Shown: positions 1 through 8,348, numbered from the stretch's first letter. The stretch: 28,853 nt of DNA from Promethearchaeia archaeon (GCA_029856295.1 JAHQWS010000236.1:1-28853), one strand, 5' to 3'. Numbers and translations are program-made. The notes: generated by a model not told the origin, from the letters alone.

Positions 1-851
1 ACAGTAACATCAGCAGAAATTTTAAGCCCCTCGTTTTGTGCATTTTTCATGTATTCAATAACATTTGAAGTCATTTTTTTGAGGTTTTTTTTACTTATTA
101 CACTCCAATGAGAAATATGAGATTTTACATTTGCTTCTCGTGCAATTCTCACTAACTCACTCATTCCAACATCTATTACCCATGTTCCCTCATTTCTCAT
201 ATGAGAATCATAAATGCCATCATATTCACTAACCACTTTCGATATTTCTATTAGTTCTTCTGTTGGAGTCACTAATCCTGGAGGGTAAACTAATCCTGTT
301 GATAAACCAAAAGCTCCTGCTTCCATGTTTTTTCTTACGATATCTTTCATAGCATTTAATTCGCTTTCAGTTGCAATACGTTCTTCCGATCCTAATACAC
401 AGGCTCTTACATTTCCTTGGGGTATAAAAAAGGCTAAATTTGCTGAGATGCCTCCTTTCTTTTCAATTTCATCAAAATAATCCTGTAAGCTTTCAAATAC
501 CATTCCTGTGGAAATAAATGCTTTATTAAGAAAATCAAAATAGCTTTTTACTACTTTTTCATTAGCTGGAGCAATGCCTAGTCCACACATCCCTATAACA
601 AGAGTTGTAACACCCTGCATTATGTATGGCTCTATTTTTGTTGACTGAAACAATGTAAGATCACTATGGTTATGTATATCTATGAAACCAGGAGCTACCA
701 CTCTACCAGAAGCATCAATTATTTTATTTCCATTTGGATCTAGATTTTCTCCTATCTTAACGATCTTATCATCCGTAATCAGAATGTCTGCTTTATAACC
801 AGAAGTGCCGGTTCCATCAACTATTAAACCATTTTTTATTAATATAGACAT
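1..851 (-). CDS. N-acyl-D-amino-acid deacylase family amidohydrolase, 5' part only
   Basis: The gene starts at 851 and runs off the left edge, leaving 283 complete codons, so its C-terminal half is outside the window. The protein opens with a small beta-domain (ILIKNGLIVDGTG) followed by the amidohydrolase metal motif GFIDIHNHSD (His60, His62). A cysteine in GMCG (Cys89) matches the metal-bridging Cys of D-aminoacylases. Later in the fragment come SHMRNEG and SHISHW, matching the two further metal-ligand histidines. Family knowledge: these zinc enzymes hydrolyse N-acyl-D-amino acids to D-amino acid plus carboxylate; relatives act on dihydropyrimidines or other cyclic amides, so the substrate is inferred. 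A weak SD-like AGGGAT precedes the ATG. It is a divergent paralogue of the gene at 24969-26594 and shows no sign of decay in the visible part. Confidence 0.85.
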   Translation of the reverse strand, partial: MSILIKNGLIVDGTGTSGYKADILITDDKIVKIGENLDPNGNKIIDASGRVVAPGFIDIHNHSDLTLFQSTKIEPYIMQGVTTLVIGMCGLGIAPANEKVVKSYFDFLNKAFISTGMVFESLQDYFDEIEKKGGISANLAFFIPQGNVRACVLGSEERIATESELNAMKDIVRKNMEAGAFGLSTGLVYPPGLVTPTEELIEISKVVSEYDGIYDSHMRNEGTWVIDVGMSELVRIAREANVKSHISHWSVISKKNLKKMTSNVIEYMKNAQNEGLKISADVT

Positions 852-1016
852 GTTAAATCCCTAATTTCAAATTTAATTTAATTAATATTTATGATTTAAA
901 ATTTAAGTTTTGATTAAAGTTCTTTTATTTTCGGATTTTAAATTAAAAAAACCATATAGCTCCTAAAAACTAAAAAAAGATATTGGATATAGATTTAAAA
1001 TTAAAGGGTTTTTGAA

Positions 1017-1145
1017 TTATAAACCTCTCTCTTTCAATATATATCCTCCCATACCATACGACCAATGACTAGCAGACGAGTATTTCATCTCACTTTCATC
1101 GAGCGTATTTGAGCTTTCAATCAACTTATTTAAATCACTATGTAT
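1017..1145 (-). pseudogene. Relic of a GPH-family transporter: both ends kept, middle lost
   Basis: Read on the minus strand, the frame ending at the TAA at 1019-1017 gives KYSSASHWSYGMGGY immediately followed by ILKERGL and the stop. The first part matches the N-terminus of the intact GPH carriers in this window (KYSFSIHLSYGLGGF at 5706-7124; KYSKKIHWSYGIGGF at 8856-10250). The last part matches their C-termini (LLRERGI, IKELGL). About 420 codons, all the membrane segments, are missing between the two parts. Upstream in frame are 19 open codons (including LIESSNTLDESE), resembling the variable polar leader of such proteins, but no ATG before the one at 1088. No function can be expected. The match is by eye; the agreement of both ends in one frame, next to the stop, makes chance unlikely. 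Confidence 0.65.
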
Positions 1146-1287
1146 TTACGATAACAATTTGAGTGTATATATAATCAGTTGCTATATAATTTATAATTTT
1201 AAAAGATAAAAGCAGCAATTAAAAAAAAAGTTTTTTTAAATAATTAAATAAATGAGACTTATTCTAATTTATATTTCTTTAGAGTCT

Positions 1288-1470
1288 TTAATAGCGGTCA
1301 TAAGATTTGGGGGATTCATATATATCATCTTCTGCATCCTCATTCCACTCAGCTTCATAATCTCCATCATTATCCCAATCATCACTATCGTAATCTTCCC
1401 AATCGTCATCATCATCATCGTGATTTAGACTTTTCCCCTTTTTAGGACCTTCAATTTCATATGGCCTCAT
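1288..1470 (-). CDS. Small, highly acidic protein of unknown function
   Basis: The gene encodes 60 residues with a basic head (RPYEIEGPKKGKS), then a run of six Asp and a long stretch dominated by Asp, Glu, Trp and Tyr, ending in SPKSYDRY. A good SD sequence (AAAGGTGAT) lies about six bases before the ATG at 1470, which supports a real gene despite its low complexity. There is no signal peptide or membrane segment, so a soluble cytoplasmic protein is expected. The composition resembles acidic tails that mimic nucleic acid or bind basic proteins or metal ions, but no family is recognised and function is unknown. It lies between the GPH relic and the polyamine genes, with long AT-rich spacers on both sides, so it is probably transcribed alone. 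Confidence 0.6.
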   Translation of the reverse strand: MRPYEIEGPKKGKSLNHDDDDDDWEDYDSDDWDNDGDYEAEWNEDAEDDIYESPKSYDRY

Positions 1471-1837
1471 TCATATATCACCTTTTTCGGACATTTAATT
1501 ATATTATTAAATAATATGTTATATCAATTTTATTATATAACAAATATATTATTTAAATTTTTCTATTATCTATGGCACCTTCTGTGATGTTCTTTCTATA
1601 AGAAGTTAATAACTTGCCTATGGAAACGTAGGAACAATAATCCATATTGCCCTATTTATAAGAATACTATTAATGTTAAAATAAGTTCTAATGTAAAATT
1701 CAGAACCAATATTTTTTATCCTGAAAAAAGCAATCTCGCCATTAATTAAAAACATAATCAAACAATTTATTATATACGAATAAATAATGTTACTCTTAAT
1801 AGTAAAAGATGGATAAAATAAAGGTTTAAAATTCTAA
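1471..1837. other. AT-rich intergenic stretch, no supported gene
   Basis: The part next to 1470 carries the SD and AT-rich upstream region of the acidic-protein gene. The rest lies downstream of pdaD. A 45-codon minus-strand frame (1755-1618, starting MFLINGEIAFF) is open, but it has no SD and no recognisable similarity. I see no RNA gene or clear repeat here. Confidence 0.5.
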
Positions 1838-2386
1838 TTAAAGTATAAACACAGCAGCAGCTAATACGGTTAGCCACTCCCCCTCTTCTTTAACTGTGGC
1901 GGATTCAGTAATATTTTTGGTCTCAACGATTTTTCCATCCATTTTGTAAATTTCTTTTTTCTCATCATAATCTGCTTCTGGATTAAACTCAACTCCCAAT
2001 GTCGTAGCTAACATCTCTGCAGCTAAGTCTTCAGCAAACTCTCCCGCATGTTCAGGTTTTACGCCAAAGGCATGATGTTCGCTTAAATAACCATATGTTC
2101 TTTGATCCGCAGGTTTAGCTACTCCTATTGAAGCCGAAATCAAACGATTATATTCATTGCTAGAGACACGACTAAACACCGCATACACAATTTGTCCCGA
2201 ACGGAGTTGAGCTAAACCATCCTCTTTTGGGATTTCAATACAATAGGGGGGTAATATTGAAGAGACGCTCACAAGGTTATACTTTTCAATACTAGCATCA
2301 CGTAAGGCTTGTTCGAAAGAGCCTAATTCTGATTTATGATATCCTTTACCTTTAGTAAAGAATACATCTTTTGGAATTAGTGACAT
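1838..2386 (-). CDS. pdaD: Pyruvoyl-dependent arginine decarboxylase
   Basis: The enzyme decarboxylates arginine to agmatine, the first step of archaeal polyamine synthesis. The 182-residue proenzyme is close to the usual family length of about 160-200. The self-cleavage motif is VSVSSILPP: by analogy with the Methanocaldococcus enzyme, the chain breaks between Ser42 and Ser43, and Ser43 becomes the pyruvoyl group at the N-terminus of the larger subunit. The C-terminal half carries the family's conserved GYLSEHHAFG and AEDLAAEMLATTLG segments. There is no clear SD before the ATG, so a short-leader or leaderless mRNA is likely. The gene is divergent from deoxyhypusine synthase with 75 bp between them, which makes metabolic sense: agmatine leads to spermidine, the aminobutyl donor for hypusine. 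Family assignment is firm. Confidence 0.95.
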   Translation of the reverse strand: MSLIPKDVFFTKGKGYHKSELGSFEQALRDASIEKYNLVSVSSILPPYCIEIPKEDGLAQLRSGQIVYAVFSRVSSNEYNRLISASIGVAKPADQRTYGYLSEHHAFGVKPEHAGEFAEDLAAEMLATTLGVEFNPEADYDEKKEIYKMDGKIVETKNITESATVKEEGEWLTVLAAAVFIL

Positions 2387-2461
2387 GATTCGATAAATTA
2401 TATGTTATTTGATATTATTAATATAAATAAAATTATTAATATTTAAAGTATTTTACTAAAT
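2387..2461. promoter_or_regulatory. Shared divergent promoter of pdaD and dys with 11-bp direct repeat
   Basis: This 75-bp AT-rich spacer must hold both promoters. The 11-mer ATTATTAATAT occurs twice, at 2414-2424 and 2432-2442, exactly 18 bp apart. Neither gene has a clear SD. TATA-like sequence lies about 20 bp before the dys ATG. The repeat could be an operator or only AT-rich chance. Confidence 0.4.
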
Positions 2462-3463
2462 ATGAAACATCATAGAAAAGAAGATTATTTATTGAAAAAA
2501 ATTCAACCTCTTGATGTAAAAAAAGTCAAAAATATGGATGATCTTTTATCAGCACTTAGATATACTGGGTTTCAAGGTCGAAATTTAGGACAGGCACTTG
2601 ATATTCTGGAGAAAATGGTCACGAATAAAGAATGTCTGACAGTTTTAGCGTTGAGTGGAGCTATGGTTCCAGCTGGGATGGGGGATCTTATTTGTGTATT
2701 AATGGAGTATAAATTGATAGATGTTTTAGTTACTACAGGAGCAAATATAACGCATGATTTAGTGGATGTTTTTTCCAATGTAGGACATTATATAGGAAAT
2801 TCGAATGTAAATGACGATGATTTATTCAATCATAGAATTAATAGGATTTATGATATTTTCCTTCCAGAGGAGAATTATAACAAGGCAGAAGCTCAATTAT
2901 TCAAATTAATATCGCAGATATTTCCCGATAAAAAGATCGATATGGCCCCATCAGATTTTATAAAATTTTTAGGTGAGAATATAAAACAGCGATGTATCCT
3001 TTCTGTAGCAGCGAAAAATAGCATTCCTGTATTTGTCCCAGCTATATCTGATTCTGAATTGGCATTAGATCTCATTAGATTTACGATAACAGAAAATTTT
3101 GATATAAATTTTAGAATCTTCGATGATGTTAAGAAATTCGGAGAAATTATTAAAGAATCAAAAGATTACGGAACTTTAATTATTGGAGGGGGGGTTCCAA
3201 GAAATTGGGCACAGCAAATTTTTCCCTATCTTGAAAATATTGATAAAAATCAATTTAAGGCTGGTGGATTCGGATATAGATACTCTGTTAGAATACATAC
3301 CGCTACCGAATATGATGGCGGTCTATCAGGATGTACAATTTCAGAATCAAAATCATGGGGAAAATACTCTTTAGATTCCCGATATGTGAGTGTTTGGTGT
3401 GATGCCACTATTGCTCTACCAATTTTAGTTGCAGGTTTATTGCAGAGATTGAAGCTAATATAA
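2462..3463 (+). CDS. dys: Deoxyhypusine synthase family protein
   Basis: Deoxyhypusine synthase uses NAD and spermidine to transfer an aminobutyl group to one lysine of the translation factor aIF5A. The 333-residue protein carries family segments in order: ALSGAMVPAGMG and TTGANITHDL (NAD and structural region), HYIGNSNVNDDDL, SIPVFVPAISDS, GGGVPRNWAQQ and, near the end, SKSWGKYS followed by VSVWCDATIALPIL. Lys301 in WGK corresponds to the catalytic lysine that forms the enzyme-substrate imine. No SD is seen, consistent with a leaderless transcript. It pairs divergently with pdaD, which feeds the polyamine pool. Caution: some archaeal homologues of this family act on other polyamine substrates (homospermidine synthase-like), and the pocket segment SDSELAL differs from the usual TDGS form, so the exact acceptor is slightly uncertain. 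Confidence 0.88.
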   Translation: MKHHRKEDYLLKKIQPLDVKKVKNMDDLLSALRYTGFQGRNLGQALDILEKMVTNKECLTVLALSGAMVPAGMGDLICVLMEYKLIDVLVTTGANITHDLVDVFSNVGHYIGNSNVNDDDLFNHRINRIYDIFLPEENYNKAEAQLFKLISQIFPDKKIDMAPSDFIKFLGENIKQRCILSVAAKNSIPVFVPAISDSELALDLIRFTITENFDINFRIFDDVKKFGEIIKESKDYGTLIIGGGVPRNWAQQIFPYLENIDKNQFKAGGFGYRYSVRIHTATEYDGGLSGCTISESKSWGKYSLDSRYVSVWCDATIALPILVAGLLQRLKLI

Positions 3464-3526
3464 GATGCTATAATCTTAAAATAATAGGATTAAATTTAGA
3501 TGAGACTGAATTTTTACTGAATTTAT

Positions 3527-4477
3527 TTATTTTAATTTTTTACCATATAGTACTAAACTAGATCCTGGTAGATAGAATGGAAATTTTTCTTCTAACTGTG
3601 CTAAAATTTTAAATAGAAATATTAGTTTTTTAGAAGGTTTAAGGTTATCAAGAAAAGTACAAGGAATTAAATTAGTGAGGGCATGAATTGAATATTTCTT
3701 TTCTACTTTCAATCCGTACTTCATTAAATCTCTTTTTAAAGAATAGGCTGAGAATAATTTCAAATTCATATTGATTGGTTTATTGTATTCTCCGAAAGGG
3801 AAATTAATCCAAATATTACGAGTAAACTTTTTAGTTAAAAATTTTAATCCTTGTCTTACACTTTTATTAAGCTGGAGTTTTCCTCGAACTATGGGATCTA
3901 AGATATACCATAAAAAATTAAAATTCCATTTATGTTCTACTTCTATAAGAAATGTTCCACCTGGTTTTAAGACTCTGGCCATTTCTGATATTGCTTTTTT
4001 GTGATTTGGGACAAAACTTAAAGTACTACCGCAACAATTTATGTGATCAAATTTTTTATCATTATAAGATATATTCTGGGCATCACCAAAATAAAATTTA
4101 GGAGGGAAATAATCAATTTTACCAATTTTTTTTTTTAGAATATTTCTTATTTTCTGATTATATTGTGCCACATAGTCAAAATATTCCGGGAACAATTCAA
4201 CTCTATCAGGATTAAATCCCGTTTCTTTTTCTTTTGCAACTTCAAGTAATTCATTTGCAATATCAATCCCAATTACATTATAACCAGCAGCAGAATAAAG
4301 GTATGATTGAAATCCTGTTCCACATCCGATATCTAAAACTTTTTTCAGAGGTTCTCTATAAATAATTTTGTTAGCTATAAAATAATGAAGTCGGGAAAAT
4401 AGCCATGAATACCATAAATCGGATAAATCGTCATATTCTTTTGCCATACCATTAAAAATATCTTGTACGCCTGCCAT
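3527..4477 (-). CDS. Class I SAM-dependent methyltransferase
   Basis: This is a 316-residue protein with a Rossmann methyltransferase fold. Motif I is VLDIGCGTGFQSYL (about residues 47-60), followed by the acidic SAM-ribose strand end VIGIDIANELL. Motif IV/post-IV is FDHINCCGSTLSFVPN, then ARVLKPGGTFLIEVEH, typical of the Methyltransf_11/25 group. The first 40 residues (FNGMAKEYDDLSD...) resemble the lid helix found in ubiquinone/tocopherol-type and many orphan methyltransferases. The C-terminal third, rich in Lys and aromatic residues and ending with a moderately hydrophobic PFYLPGSSLVLYGKKLK, probably forms the substrate cap. Neighbours do not point to a substrate. It is convergent with dys, and both ends fall in T- or A-rich sequence. 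The methyltransferase fold is certain; the acceptor is unknown. Confidence 0.85.
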   Translation of the reverse strand: MAGVQDIFNGMAKEYDDLSDLWYSWLFSRLHYFIANKIIYREPLKKVLDIGCGTGFQSYLYSAAGYNVIGIDIANELLEVAKEKETGFNPDRVELFPEYFDYVAQYNQKIRNILKKKIGKIDYFPPKFYFGDAQNISYNDKKFDHINCCGSTLSFVPNHKKAISEMARVLKPGGTFLIEVEHKWNFNFLWYILDPIVRGKLQLNKSVRQGLKFLTKKFTRNIWINFPFGEYNKPINMNLKLFSAYSLKRDLMKYGLKVEKKYSIHALTNLIPCTFLDNLKPSKKLIFLFKILAQLEEKFPFYLPGSSLVLYGKKLK

Positions 4478-4941
4478 AAATTCTGCTCTATATGGGGGGT
4501 TAACCGTTCAAACTATTTAAATATGAGATTATTAAACCAGCATTAAATTATTTCGATTTTAAGAATAAATTAAACCAATTTTGAATTTAAACTTATCTTT
4601 TTTTTTCTTAAGTTTTAATCTTAGGTTTAAATTAAGAATTTGGTATTTTAATAACCATAATTAGTAGAAAACTTTAAATTATGATGATTTTTATACTGAA
4701 ATTCTTAAAATATCACTCAATAATTATAAATCTTATCTAAACAATATGATTAATAGTTATTGCAATTCAAAACTTGATCTAAAGTCATTTAGAGAGATAA
4801 TAACAATTATGTTAGTTGAAAAACCTTAAAAAAATTTGCAATAATTAATTAGCATTTTTATTGGACAATATATTTATATTTCTATATCTAAACACATTAT
4901 AATTAATTTCAAAATAAAAAATATAATAATAGGATTTAATT
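4478..4941. other. 464-bp AT-rich divergent spacer with a possible short coding remnant
   Basis: The spacer separates the methyltransferase from the 7-TM gene and should hold both promoters. An open frame without stop runs from 4668 to the TAA at 4829 (54 codons); its only Met, at 4746, would give 27 residues beginning MINSYCNSKLDLKSFRE. The composition is protein-like, but there is no SD and no family match, so it is not called as a gene. No RNA gene or strong repeat is visible. Confidence 0.4.
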
Positions 4942-5658
4942 ATGGTATTCTGTCAAATCGATACAGCTAGATTTATAACGGTATATATTGTGCAATTGGG
5001 CATGGGAATCATTTATATTATCTTCGGTCTAATGATTCTTAAAAGAGACACGAAACGCTTAAATCAACTTTTTAGTACATTTTATCTTTTGGCTGCCTCT
5101 GCAACTATCATAAATGTTGTATATGTTTCATTTACTATAAATCCGTTGGTTAAAATCTTGCATTTTATAACATTCTACTTATTCTGTTTCGCCATGGTAT
5201 ATTTGTTGGTTTTTACTTTAATTGTATTAAAATCAGAGAAGGTTTTTACCGTTAAAAAGCACAACCTAATTGCAGTAATCTATGGAGGCTTATTACTTGG
5301 CTTAGGACCAATTGGATGGTATGGCGGAATAACTATTGATGCTTCCACAGATTGGAGACCTGTCTGGTCTTTAGCATTTTTACTTTATGCTCTCATAGTC
5401 TTTAGTGTTTGTGCAATCATACCAACACTCTACTATTCAATACAAGTGTACAAGAAATTTGAGGATGAAATCATAAAAAAGAAATGGACTTATTACATAT
5501 TGGCAATAATGGATTATTTCATTATTCTATATCTAACTTCAATTTCGAATTATTTAAACAATCCCTCATTTAGATTAATTACATCAATAGCCGGCTTAAC
5601 ATTATTCGCTACAGCATTTTTATTATATTACGGTGTAGGAAAGCAAATTGAAAAATAA
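4942..5658 (+). CDS. Seven-helix membrane protein of unknown function
   Basis: The 238-residue protein is almost wholly hydrophobic. Seven segments can be placed by eye at about residues 10-33, 43-65, 69-95, 107-128, 140-165, 182-204 and 211-234, with short Lys/Arg-rich loops (LKRDTKR, KSEKVFTVKKH, YKKFEDEIIKKK), mostly on what would be the cytoplasmic side. The layout resembles the 7-TM sensor regions found N-terminal to histidine kinases in archaea. Here the chain ends right after the last helix, with no kinase, PAS or cyclase domain, so it would be a free-standing membrane module that needs a partner. A histidine kinase without membrane segments lies at 27605-28681, but the distance makes a link speculative. 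A weak SD-like AGGA precedes the ATG. No specific family is recognised. Confidence 0.7.
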   Translation: MVFCQIDTARFITVYIVQLGMGIIYIIFGLMILKRDTKRLNQLFSTFYLLAASATIINVVYVSFTINPLVKILHFITFYLFCFAMVYLLVFTLIVLKSEKVFTVKKHNLIAVIYGGLLLGLGPIGWYGGITIDASTDWRPVWSLAFLLYALIVFSVCAIIPTLYYSIQVYKKFEDEIIKKKWTYYILAIMDYFIILYLTSISNYLNNPSFRLITSIAGLTLFATAFLLYYGVGKQIEK

Positions 5659-5705
5659 AACTTCTATTTTTATTTAATTTTTTTTACTTTTTATTGCTTC
5701 TATTG

Positions 5706-7124
5706 CTAAATTCCTCTTTCTCTAAGCAAATTTTGATTTACTTGTACTCTCTCAGGTGTGAGATCATAAAAGATCCTCATAGCAAGAAAGGCTATAAAGT
5801 AAAAGATCATTGGGACTCCAGCCATCAAAATTCGGATTCCGAGTAATGCTAAAGGAGCTTGAGTTTTTGCCCCCGGTTTATAAAAAGTTAGAGTATGAAT
5901 TAACGCAAATGCAATACCTTGAATAACTATGGCAAATCTACCGAAAAATGTTCGAATTCCGGTATAAAAAGCTTCTTGACGTTTATTTGTTAATATAACG
6001 CTTTCATCAATCACATCTGAGAGGCAAGGAGGAATTAAAGTCCATATCGCGCCAATCCCCACACCTAATGCCCCTATTGTAATTATAGTTAAAAATATAT
6101 CCGAAATAAATAGTAATGGAATGAAAAATATTGAAGTTAACAAGGTTCCGTACATAAATCCTTTACGATTACCGAATTTTCGCCCTATTTTGACCCACAA
6201 TGGTACCGAAAATATTCCAGCTATTAAAAAAGATGCGGCTAAAATTGCCTCTATTAAGGTTGGACTATCAGATTCAACTATGTATACTGTCCAAAAAGGA
6301 ATCGATGCAAGCATCATTACTGTCATAATGCTGTGGGCAAAATATACGTAGAGGTAAACGTTAAAATTTTTTTGTCTCAAAGCAATTTTTAAAGTTTGTA
6401 AAAAAGATCCTCTTTCAACCTGCTCGTATGCAAGAGACCTTAACTCCGCATCTTCCTTCATTCCGGGAATCATTAATGCTGCAAAAATTAAACCTATTAG
6501 CATTACAACAGAAGCAGCATAAATGTAAGAATTTAGATTATTAGGTTCAATTAAAAGGGGGGGTATTATTATCCCCATTGCAATACCAATTTGTCCTGAG
6601 ATTGTACTAATCCCAGCTACTCTCATTCGCTCTTTATCAGTTCGGAATTTTTCTGGAAAAAGTGCAAGGTGGGAAGTATTGAAAGCTGAAAACGTAAATT
6701 CAAAGGCACATAATATTACTAATAGCCATAAAAACATGCCTAAAGTATCCCTAAATGGCACTATATAAATTAAAAGGTAAAACACACAGCAGGGAAATAC
6801 AGTTGTTATAAACCAAGGAAATCGGCGTCCCCATCGTTGAGTAAATCGGGAAGTTTTATCGGAAAAATAGCCGATTAATGGATCATTTATCATATTCCAG
6901 AAACCAAAAAAAACAAAGACGATCCCAATAAGGACAATATCAAGCAACAATACATTCTCATAGAAGAAAATTATTCTTACGGCCAAGGCAGCAGCCAAAA
7001 AATGAATAACAAATCCACCAAGACCGTAGGATAAATGAATAGAGAATGAATATTTCAAGTTATTTGTATCGCTCGGTTTATTCGAAATTTTCGAATTTTC
7101 GGTATTTTCTTTAGATTTATCCAT
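5706..7124 (-). CDS. GPH-family (MelB-like) MFS symporter 1
   Basis: This is a 472-residue, twelve-helix carrier of the glycoside-pentoside-hexuronide:cation symporter family (MFS_2). Hallmarks are LSYGLGGF at the start of helix 1, NMINDPLIGYFSDKTSRFTQRWGRRFPW between helices 2 and 3 (residues about 77-104), and GIRTFFGRFAIVIQ before helix 10. By eye, of the acidic residues used by MelB for cation and sugar, only the Asp59 equivalent (Asp81) remains: the positions of Asp19, Asp55 and Asp124 carry His41, Asn77 and Asn149. A simple Na+/galactoside symport role is therefore doubtful. About 20 polar residues precede helix 1. It is divergent from the D-threonine-aldolase-like gene (122 bp apart), suggesting uptake or export of that enzyme's substrate or product (inference). 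Confidence 0.88.
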   Translation of the reverse strand: MDKSKENTENSKISNKPSDTNNLKYSFSIHLSYGLGGFVIHFLAAALAVRIIFFYENVLLLDIVLIGIVFVFFGFWNMINDPLIGYFSDKTSRFTQRWGRRFPWFITTVFPCCVFYLLIYIVPFRDTLGMFLWLLVILCAFEFTFSAFNTSHLALFPEKFRTDKERMRVAGISTISGQIGIAMGIIIPPLLIEPNNLNSYIYAASVVMLIGLIFAALMIPGMKEDAELRSLAYEQVERGSFLQTLKIALRQKNFNVYLYVYFAHSIMTVMMLASIPFWTVYIVESDSPTLIEAILAASFLIAGIFSVPLWVKIGRKFGNRKGFMYGTLLTSIFFIPLLFISDIFLTIITIGALGVGIGAIWTLIPPCLSDVIDESVILTNKRQEAFYTGIRTFFGRFAIVIQGIAFALIHTLTFYKPGAKTQAPLALLGIRILMAGVPMIFYFIAFLAMRIFYDLTPERVQVNQNLLRERGI

Positions 7125-7231
7125 TTAGTTCAACACTTTCCAAGAATTATTAATAAGATTATCTGATTTTGCATTAATAAATGTTTAATTATTATTTTGC
7201 TTTTTTACAATTATTAAAATCGAATTTCTAA

Positions 7232-7237
7232 AAGGAG
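7232..7237 (+). promoter_or_regulatory. Strong Shine-Dalgarno site AAGGAG
   Basis: AAGGAG lies nine bases before the ATG at 7247. It fixes the start of the D-threonine-aldolase-like gene and shows that leadered translation is used in this organism. Confidence 0.75.
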
Positions 7238-7246
7238 TTAAATCTC

Positions 7247-8326
7247 ATGGATAATAGTTGGAAAGAAGAGATACCTACCCCTGCTCTTGTGCTGAATTAT
7301 AACATCATGCAAAAAAATATTGAAACGATGGCAAAATTTGCACGAGAAAACAACGTGAATCATAGACCACACGTCAAAACACACAAATGCCCTATTATTG
7401 CACACATGCAGCTTAAGGCAGGATGTAAAGGAATCACCGTTGCAAAAGTAGGAGAAGCTGAAGTTTTTGCCCAGAGTGGCATTGATGACATTTTCATAGC
7501 AAATCAAGTTATTGATCCTACTCATATCGACAGATTAGCAAAATTAAGCAAATATATCCAGATCAGATGTGCTGTAGATTCAAAAAAAAATATTATGGAT
7601 TTAAGTAGAATTGCTATAAAAAATAATACCGATTTGGAGGTTCTTCTAGATATTAACCTAGGGTTAGGAAGATCTGGGGTAGAACCCGGTGAACCTGTTC
7701 TTGAGATGGCGAATCTTATTAAAAACACTGATCGCTTAAAGCTTGTAGGGTTATTTGGCTATGAAGGCCACTTGACTCCGATGATGAACTTGGAGCAAAA
7801 AGAAATCATGGCTAATGAATGCTACAAAAAAATTGTTGATACGAGGGATTTATTGAATAGAAATGGATTTAATATAAATCAAATCTCAACATCAGGCTCC
7901 GGAACTTATATGTTTGGTGCAAAATACGATGGGATTACCGAAATACGTCCCGGTACGTATGTATTTTCTGATGAGCATTTGCACATGGTAAATCCTGACT
8001 TTGATTATGCTGTTACAATATTAGGCACAATACAAAATCAAACGGGAAAAAAGGAATTTACTACCGACGCGGGAGCTAAAGCTATTGCCACCGGAGATGG
8101 TAAACCCATTTTTAAAGATTTTCCTAAATCCAAAATTAGGGTTATGAATGAAGAGCATACACAATTTAAAGCATTAGGAGCCGGTGGTTTAGAAATAGGG
8201 CAAAAAATTGAATTTATTCCTGCCCATATATGCCCCTCAATAAATCTATACGACTACATACATGTTGTAAAAGATAACGAGTATATTGGGCGTTGGGAAA
8301 TTTTAGCAAGAGGTAAAAGTTATTAA
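7247..8326 (+). CDS. D-threonine aldolase / D-serine dehydratase-like PLP enzyme
   Basis: The 359-residue protein has the fold-type III (alanine racemase-like) barrel followed by the metal-binding C-terminal domain of D-serine dehydratase/D-threonine aldolase. The barrel starts IPTPALVLNYNIM, with the PLP lysine expected at Lys44 in RPHVKTHK. Phosphate-binding and product-side segments ISTSGSGTYMF and EIRPGTYVFSDE follow. The C-terminal domain has NEEHTQF and PAHICPSINLYDY, where His327 and Cys329 match the divalent metal ligands. Members either cleave D-threonine to glycine and acetaldehyde or dehydrate D-serine to pyruvate and ammonia; sequence alone does not decide. The RidA gene 22 bp downstream favours a reaction that releases an enamine, as a dehydratase would. 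The SD AAGGAG fixes the start. Confidence 0.88.
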   Translation: MDNSWKEEIPTPALVLNYNIMQKNIETMAKFARENNVNHRPHVKTHKCPIIAHMQLKAGCKGITVAKVGEAEVFAQSGIDDIFIANQVIDPTHIDRLAKLSKYIQIRCAVDSKKNIMDLSRIAIKNNTDLEVLLDINLGLGRSGVEPGEPVLEMANLIKNTDRLKLVGLFGYEGHLTPMMNLEQKEIMANECYKKIVDTRDLLNRNGFNINQISTSGSGTYMFGAKYDGITEIRPGTYVFSDEHLHMVNPDFDYAVTILGTIQNQTGKKEFTTDAGAKAIATGDGKPIFKDFPKSKIRVMNEEHTQFKALGAGGLEIGQKIEFIPAHICPSINLYDYIHVVKDNEYIGRWEILARGKSY

Positions 8327-8348
8327 AAGGTAAGGTGTTAATTAATAT

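Noticed and set aside
1390..1420. Trinucleotide repeat (ATC on the plus strand)
   Set aside because: It is explained by the run of Asp codons in the acidic microprotein and is not a separate repeat element.
1618..1755. 45-codon minus-strand frame starting MFLINGEIAFF
   Set aside because: No SD, no recognisable family, low-complexity Ile/Asn/Phe content expected in AT-rich sequence; the TATA-like block upstream is too close to the ATG.
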